A stretch of DNA of 9,082 bases, taken from positions 1 through 9,082 of the forward strand of contig JAEVYX010000115.1 in NCBI GenBank assembly GCA_023392515.1, written 5' to 3'. The notes beneath the pieces are model-generated. The model did no database searches, had not been told where the DNA came from, and saw only the letters and a program-made list of their open reading frames with translations. This stretch comes from Bacillota bacterium (GTDB lineage: Bacteria > Bacillota > Clostridia > Christensenellales > Aristaeellaceae). The translations under genes were made by a program, and so were the position numbers. The stretch's first letter is position 1. Each line of letters starts with the position of its first letter. Below are positions 5,885-9,082 of this stretch, piece after piece.

Positions 5885-6838
5885 ATGCTGCATGCCTCCG
5901 GCGCGCCAGAATACGCACCGCTATTGCAAAAGCTGCGGGAATTGATCCCGCCGGAACGGATTCTTCTTCAAGCGCCAATGGCACTGTACACCACGCTCAA
6001 AGTGGGCGGCCCTGCCGATATCCTGGTAAAAGTAAAAAACGCCGGGGAAATCGTTTCGCTGAAGTCACTGGCGCAAACCTATTCCGTTCCTGTCATGATC
6101 ATAGGCAACGGCAGCAATCTCCTTGTACGGGATGGCGGCATTCGCGGCCTGGTCTTGCGCTTGGGCGAGGAAATGTCTGATGTTACCGTCAAGGGGGATA
6201 CCATTCGTGCCCAGGCGGGGGCTCCCCTGCCCGCCGTCAGCCGTGTGGCAGCCCGACACGGGCTTACGGGGCTGGAATACGCCTGCGGCATTCCCGGCAC
6301 CGTGGGCGGCGGCATCTATATGAATGCCGGCGCTTATGGCGGTGAACTAAGTCAGGTCATAAGGGAAGTGGAGGCTGTCACCCCCGAAGGAGAGGTGCAT
6401 ACCTACTCCAAAGAAGAGATGCGCTTTTCCTACCGTCACAGCCGAATCCAGGATGAAGGGCTATGCGTGACTTCAGCCGTTTTTGCCCTCTCACCCGGGA
6501 ACAAAGAAGAGATTTGGGCGCTCATGAAGGATTATGCCAGGCGACGCAGCGAAAAGCAGCCCTTGGAGTGCCCCAGCTGCGGCAGCACCTTCAAACGTCC
6601 CGAAGGATATTATGCAGGCCAGTTGATCGACGAGGCGGGGCTGAGGGGCGTTTCCGTAGGCGGAGCGCAGGTTAGCCATAAACATGCTGGATTTTTGATT
6701 AACACAGGGGATGCTACCGCATCGGATTTTCTTTCCCTTATCGCCCATGTGCAGCAAACGGTGCTATTCAAGCAGGGCGTTCAGCTGATGCCGGAAGTAC
6801 GTATTGTGGGCGAGGACAGCCCCTTAAAAATGGTTTAA
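5885..6838 (+). CDS. murB: UDP-N-acetylenolpyruvoylglucosamine reductase MurB
   Basis: This is the second committed enzyme of peptidoglycan precursor synthesis. It reduces UDP-GlcNAc-enolpyruvate to UDP-MurNAc with NADPH and FAD in the cytoplasm. The 317 residues show an FAD-binding domain (TTLKVGGPAD, then IIGNGSNLLV), the conserved GLEYACGIPGTVGGGIYMNAGAYG segment, Arg184 in YRHS, the proton donor Ser234 in CGSTFKRP, and the C-terminal Glu304 in MPEVR. The shorter loop structure around GSTFKRP fits type II (IIb) MurB, as in Firmicutes. The start has GGGAGGG at 5871-5877, 7 bases before ATG. A small imperfect GC hairpin (5854-5869) lies in the leader just before that site. rapZ begins 28 bases after the stop. 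Confidence 0.95.
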   Translation: MLHASGAPEYAPLLQKLRELIPPERILLQAPMALYTTLKVGGPADILVKVKNAGEIVSLKSLAQTYSVPVMIIGNGSNLLVRDGGIRGLVLRLGEEMSDVTVKGDTIRAQAGAPLPAVSRVAARHGLTGLEYACGIPGTVGGGIYMNAGAYGGELSQVIREVEAVTPEGEVHTYSKEEMRFSYRHSRIQDEGLCVTSAVFALSPGNKEEIWALMKDYARRRSEKQPLECPSCGSTFKRPEGYYAGQLIDEAGLRGVSVGGAQVSHKHAGFLINTGDATASDFLSLIAHVQQTVLFKQGVQLMPEVRIVGEDSPLKMV

Positions 6839-6866
6839 TGATGAAGGAATTAGAGGTGGATTGCTT

Positions 6867-7757
6867 ATGCGGTTTCTGATTTTGACCGGCCTTTCCGGCG
6901 CGGGCAAAACCGTGGCCATCCGCCACCTGGAGGACCTTGGTGCCTTCTGTATTGACAATTTGCCCCCTATGATGATGGTCAAATTTATGGAGGCCTGCCA
7001 GACATCCCCTATGCGCGCTCCCTTGGTGGCCATGGCAGTGGATGTGCGCAGCGGCGAGTTTTTCGATGCCCGTGCGGTGCGCAAGGTCATTAGCGAAGCC
7101 CGTGAAATCGGCTATCAGATCGAGACGGTTTTCATCGAAGCCAGTGATGATGTGCTGGTGAACCGGTATAAGGAAACCCGCCGGGATCATCCCCTCGCCA
7201 GCGAAAGCGTCAGCTTGCTGGAAGCCATTCTCCGCGAGCGGGAGATGCTGCAGCCCATGCGGGAAACTGCCAACTATTTGATCGATTCCAGCACTTTGCG
7301 GCCCAGAACGCTGCAAAAGATGCTGTCTGATATTTTGTCAACGCACTCCGACAGCCAGTACATGCGTTTGGAAATCCTCTCCTTCGGCTTTAAGAGGGGC
7401 CTGCCCAGGGAAGGGGACCTGGTGTTTGACGTAAGGTTCCTGCCCAACCCCTTCTATATTGACGGGCTGGGCCACCACACAGGCCTGGACGAGGATGTGC
7501 GCCAGTTTGTTCTGGATCACCCTGTAACGGTTACCTTCCTGGAAAAGGTTATGGATATGCTGGACTTTCTTTTGCCCAATTACCAGGAGGAGGGCAAGCA
7601 CCGGCTGGTGATTGCCATAGGCTGTACAGGCGGCGCACACCGCAGTGTAGCCATTGCCGAAGAAATCGCCCGCCGCATGCGGGACCGGGGGCTTCGGGTA
7701 GACGTAAACCACCGGGATTTGGACCTGGAACAAGCCCATTGGAAAACCCTGGCTTAA
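6867..7757 (+). CDS. rapZ: RapZ/YvcJ P-loop nucleotide-binding protein
   Basis: This is a nucleotide-binding protein of the RapZ (YvcJ) family. In E. coli, RapZ is an RNase E adaptor that targets the small RNA GlmZ and so tunes glucosamine-6-phosphate synthase. In Firmicutes, YvcJ hydrolyses GTP and affects competence and late-growth phenotypes. The 296 residues show the N-terminal P-loop GLSGAGKT (8-15), the family motifs VDVRSGEFF and ETRRDHPL, and the C-terminal CTGGAHRSV (253-261), where the residue after GG is Ala rather than the frequent Lys or Gln. I chose ATG 6867 because AGAGGTGG (6852-6859) is 7 bases upstream. The in-frame TTG at 6861 would abut that site and is unlikely. Between murB and whiA this is its usual neighbourhood, but yvcK is missing downstream. 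Confidence 0.93.
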   Translation: MRFLILTGLSGAGKTVAIRHLEDLGAFCIDNLPPMMMVKFMEACQTSPMRAPLVAMAVDVRSGEFFDARAVRKVISEAREIGYQIETVFIEASDDVLVNRYKETRRDHPLASESVSLLEAILREREMLQPMRETANYLIDSSTLRPRTLQKMLSDILSTHSDSQYMRLEILSFGFKRGLPREGDLVFDVRFLPNPFYIDGLGHHTGLDEDVRQFVLDHPVTVTFLEKVMDMLDFLLPNYQEEGKHRLVIAIGCTGGAHRSVAIAEEIARRMRDRGLRVDVNHRDLDLEQAHWKTLA

Positions 7758-7766
7758 ATTATACAA

Positions 7767-7800
7767 CCGGCCCAAGGGCATAAAGGCCCTTCCCTGCCGG
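7767..7800 (+). promoter_or_regulatory. Two-tier hairpin in the rapZ-whiA gap
   Basis: The outer arms CCGGC (7767-7771) and GCCGG (7796-7800) enclose inner arms AAGGGC (7774-7779) and GCCCTT (7786-7791) with a 6-base loop. The internal loop is asymmetric (2 and 4 bases). No T-run follows, so it is not an intrinsic terminator. It ends 7 bases before the whiA Shine-Dalgarno AAGGAGG (7808-7814), with the palindrome CCGGCCGG (7797-7804) between them. It might set the rate of whiA translation or mRNA processing between the two genes. Confidence 0.5.
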
Positions 7801-7819
7801 CCGGGGCAAGGAGGATCCC

Positions 7820-8782
7820 TTGTCCTTTTCTGCAATTACCAAAGAGGAATTGGTGCGCTTGCCATTAGGCAAGCCTTGCTGTATGCTGCATGAACTGGGT
7901 GCGCTTGTGCATACCTCCGCATCCCTTGCCTTAAAAGGCAGTGGGCTGGTGCAGGTAACTTTTCAGGTGGAAAGCGCAGCGCTGGCACGCCGGATTTTTC
8001 TGCTTCTGCGGGCAAGGCTTTCTATCACGCCTACCCTTCATTTTGTGCAGCATGCCCGGCTTGGCAAAAAGCGTTCCAGTGTTTTGACATTGGAAAATGC
8101 CGATGCGCAAAAGCTGCTGGCCACGCTTGGCATGATGGAGCAGGGAGATGACGGCACATACTCCCTGAAGCGCACCGTGCCCCGGCATGCGTTAACCCGG
8201 CAGTGCTGCCGCAGCGCTTTTTTTCGGGGCGCTTTTCTGGGGGCAGGATCTATTACCAACCCCGAAAAGGGATATCATTTTGAAATTGTAGCAGCGGAGC
8301 CCACGCTGGCGGCCACGCTGACAAGGCTTTTGAAAAAAGCCGACTTGCCCGGAAAATGGATGACCCGCAAGGGTGTTTCAGTCGTGTATTTTAAAGGGAG
8401 CGAACAAATTGCCTCCGTGCTTGGCATGATGGGGGCACATCAGGCGCTGCTTTCCCTCGAAAATACGCGTATCCACAAAAACGTGATGAATCACGTCAAC
8501 CGCATGATCAATTGCGATGCTTCCAACATGGAAAAGCAATTGGATGCTTCCCGGCGGCAGGTGGACGCTATCACGGCATTATCCCAGCAAAAAGGGTTGG
8601 GGAGCCTTCCCCCATCCCTTGCACAAGTAGCCCAGCTTCGCCTTTTGCACCCCGATGCTTCCTTGCAGCAATTGGGGGAAATGCTGGATCCGCCTGTAGG
8701 CAAATCAGGAATCAATCACCGCTTGCGCCGGATCGTTGCTTTGTCGCAAGCGCTGGAGATACAAAAGGAGGAAGAACCATGA
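7820..8782 (+). CDS. whiA: DNA-binding protein WhiA
   Basis: This is a conserved Gram-positive DNA-binding protein. It is a sporulation and division transcription factor in Streptomyces; in Bacillus it influences cell division and chromosome segregation. The 320 residues comprise an N-terminal half with a degenerate LAGLIDADG-endonuclease fold (GAFLGAGSI at 137-145 is the characteristic helix) and a C-terminal helix-turn-helix at about 273-306 (SLQQLGEML, then KSGINHRLRRI). The start is TTG at 7820: it sits 5 bases after a perfect AAGGAGG (7808-7814) and gives the canonical MSF-TKEEL amino end. The TTG may keep expression low. The TGA overlaps the next gene's ATG (8779-8782), so the two are coupled. 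Confidence 0.94.
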   Translation: MSFSAITKEELVRLPLGKPCCMLHELGALVHTSASLALKGSGLVQVTFQVESAALARRIFLLLRARLSITPTLHFVQHARLGKKRSSVLTLENADAQKLLATLGMMEQGDDGTYSLKRTVPRHALTRQCCRSAFFRGAFLGAGSITNPEKGYHFEIVAAEPTLAATLTRLLKKADLPGKWMTRKGVSVVYFKGSEQIASVLGMMGAHQALLSLENTRIHKNVMNHVNRMINCDASNMEKQLDASRRQVDAITALSQQKGLGSLPPSLAQVAQLRLLHPDASLQQLGEMLDPPVGKSGINHRLRRIVALSQALEIQKEEEP

Positions 8783-9042
8783 TCCGTAAAGAAGTCGCCC
8801 TGCCTGGCCATGAGGCGCTTCAGCGCCGAACCGCCGCCCAATTGGTGCAGGTAGCCAGCCGCTTTGACGCCCGTATTATGATCGAGCATCAAAGCAAGGT
8901 CATCAACGCCAAGAGTATGCTGGGCTTGCTTTCCCTGGGGTCGGTAACGGAGGGAAAGCTTTATCTGGTAGCGGATGGCGATGATGAGCAAAAGGCAGTC
9001 AATGCCATTGTTCACTTGCTGGATAGCAATTTTGCCGATTAG
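8779..9042 (+). CDS. crh: Crh-like HPr-family protein (catabolite repression HPr paralogue)
   Basis: This is an 87-residue protein with the HPr fold (usual length 85-90). HPr carries phosphate from PEP on His15, and HprK/P phosphorylates it on Ser46 to activate CcpA. Here residue 15 is Gln (ALQRRTA), as in Bacillus Crh (GLQARPA), so it cannot act in sugar phosphotransfer. Ser46 is kept in NAKSMLGLLSL, the usual HprK/P site. The loop has further changes: Arg16 for Ala and Thr18 for Pro, while Arg17 is kept. I chose ATG 8779 because it overlaps the whiA stop (ATGA) and has AAAGGAGG (8765-8772) upstream; upstream in-frame codons lie inside whiA and would give a foreign extension. Position after whiA matches the Bacillus whiA-crh order. 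A role as carbon-state signal to CcpA or another partner is inferred. Confidence 0.85.
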   Translation: MIRKEVALPGHEALQRRTAAQLVQVASRFDARIMIEHQSKVINAKSMLGLLSLGSVTEGKLYLVADGDDEQKAVNAIVHLLDSNFAD

Positions 9043-9051
9043 TTTTTATTC

Positions 9052-9081
9052 CAACGGCTTTTATGAACCGGTTGTATTTTT
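9052..9081 (+). terminator. Weak candidate rho-independent terminator after the Crh-like gene
   Basis: CAACGG (9052-9057) can pair with CCGGTTG (9068-9074) with one bulged base and a 10-base loop, followed directly by TATTTTT (9075-9081). The stem is short and the T-run is cut by the window edge, so its strength cannot be judged. The competing palindrome AACCGGTT (9066-9073) lies in the right arm. It starts 10 bases after the stop codon, a normal place for an operon end. Confidence 0.4.
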
Positions 9082-9082
9082 G

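Noticed and set aside
5740..6180. Open frame starting in the nagA-murB gap and running into murB in another frame
   Set aside because: It crosses the murB promoter and ribosome site, is Arg/Gly/Ser-rich in the murB part, and has no recognisable domain.
6768..7316. 182-codon open frame on the - strand across murB and rapZ
   Set aside because: Antisense to two conserved genes, His/Gln-rich shadow composition, no homology seen.
7739..7765. Possible promoter for whiA (TTGGAA and TATACA)
   Set aside because: The spacer is only 15 bases and the boxes are weak; read-through from the murB promoter is simpler.
7338..7835. 165-codon open frame on the - strand across rapZ and whiA
   Set aside because: Antisense shadow spanning two real genes and their gap; no family motif.

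Overview
The window reads as a chromosomal segment from a Firmicute, most likely an uncultured member of the Clostridia. The basis is the rapZ(yvcJ)-whiA-HPr/Crh gene block, strong purine-rich Shine-Dalgarno sites, and housekeeping sigma-type promoters. Base composition looks moderately GC-rich and even across the window. All recognised genes are on the + strand and tightly packed. I see no mobile element, RNA gene or CRISPR array.

Region 1 (1-4441) is a transport operon. After a possible upstream gene end comes a near-consensus promoter (92-120) with a perfect inverted repeat just downstream of its -10 box (129-150). Then follow an ArsR/SmtB-family repressor carrying a Cys32-x-Cys34 pair and a complete PotABCD-type polyamine ABC importer. 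Three of the first junctions are tight: arsR-potA and potA-potB are ATGA overlaps, and potB-potC has a 14-base gap. A likely reading is that the repressor controls its own operon through the inverted repeat. Two things are odd. The binding protein PotD has no lipobox, and it has lost several polyamine-contacting residues.

Region 2 (4442-5884) holds a cluster of three perfect hairpins with 3-base loops that looks like an intergenic repeat. It is followed by nagA (N-acetylglucosamine-6-phosphate deacetylase) and a 212-base gap. The gap contains a good promoter whose 17-base spacer holds a perfect 14-base palindrome.

Region 3 (5885-9082) is a cell-envelope and regulation block: murB (peptidoglycan precursor reductase), rapZ/yvcJ (RNase-adaptor type P-loop protein), whiA, and a small HPr paralogue with Gln at position 15 and Ser at position 46, the Crh pattern. 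The yvcK gene that usually sits between rapZ and whiA in Firmicutes is absent; only a 62-base hairpin-containing gap is there. nagA, murB, rapZ, whiA and the Crh-like gene together suggest a link between amino-sugar use, wall synthesis and carbon regulation, but that link is inferred from position. No wholly new system is evident. The best leads are the ArsR-Pot linkage, the altered PotD pocket, the Crh-like protein and the missing yvcK.
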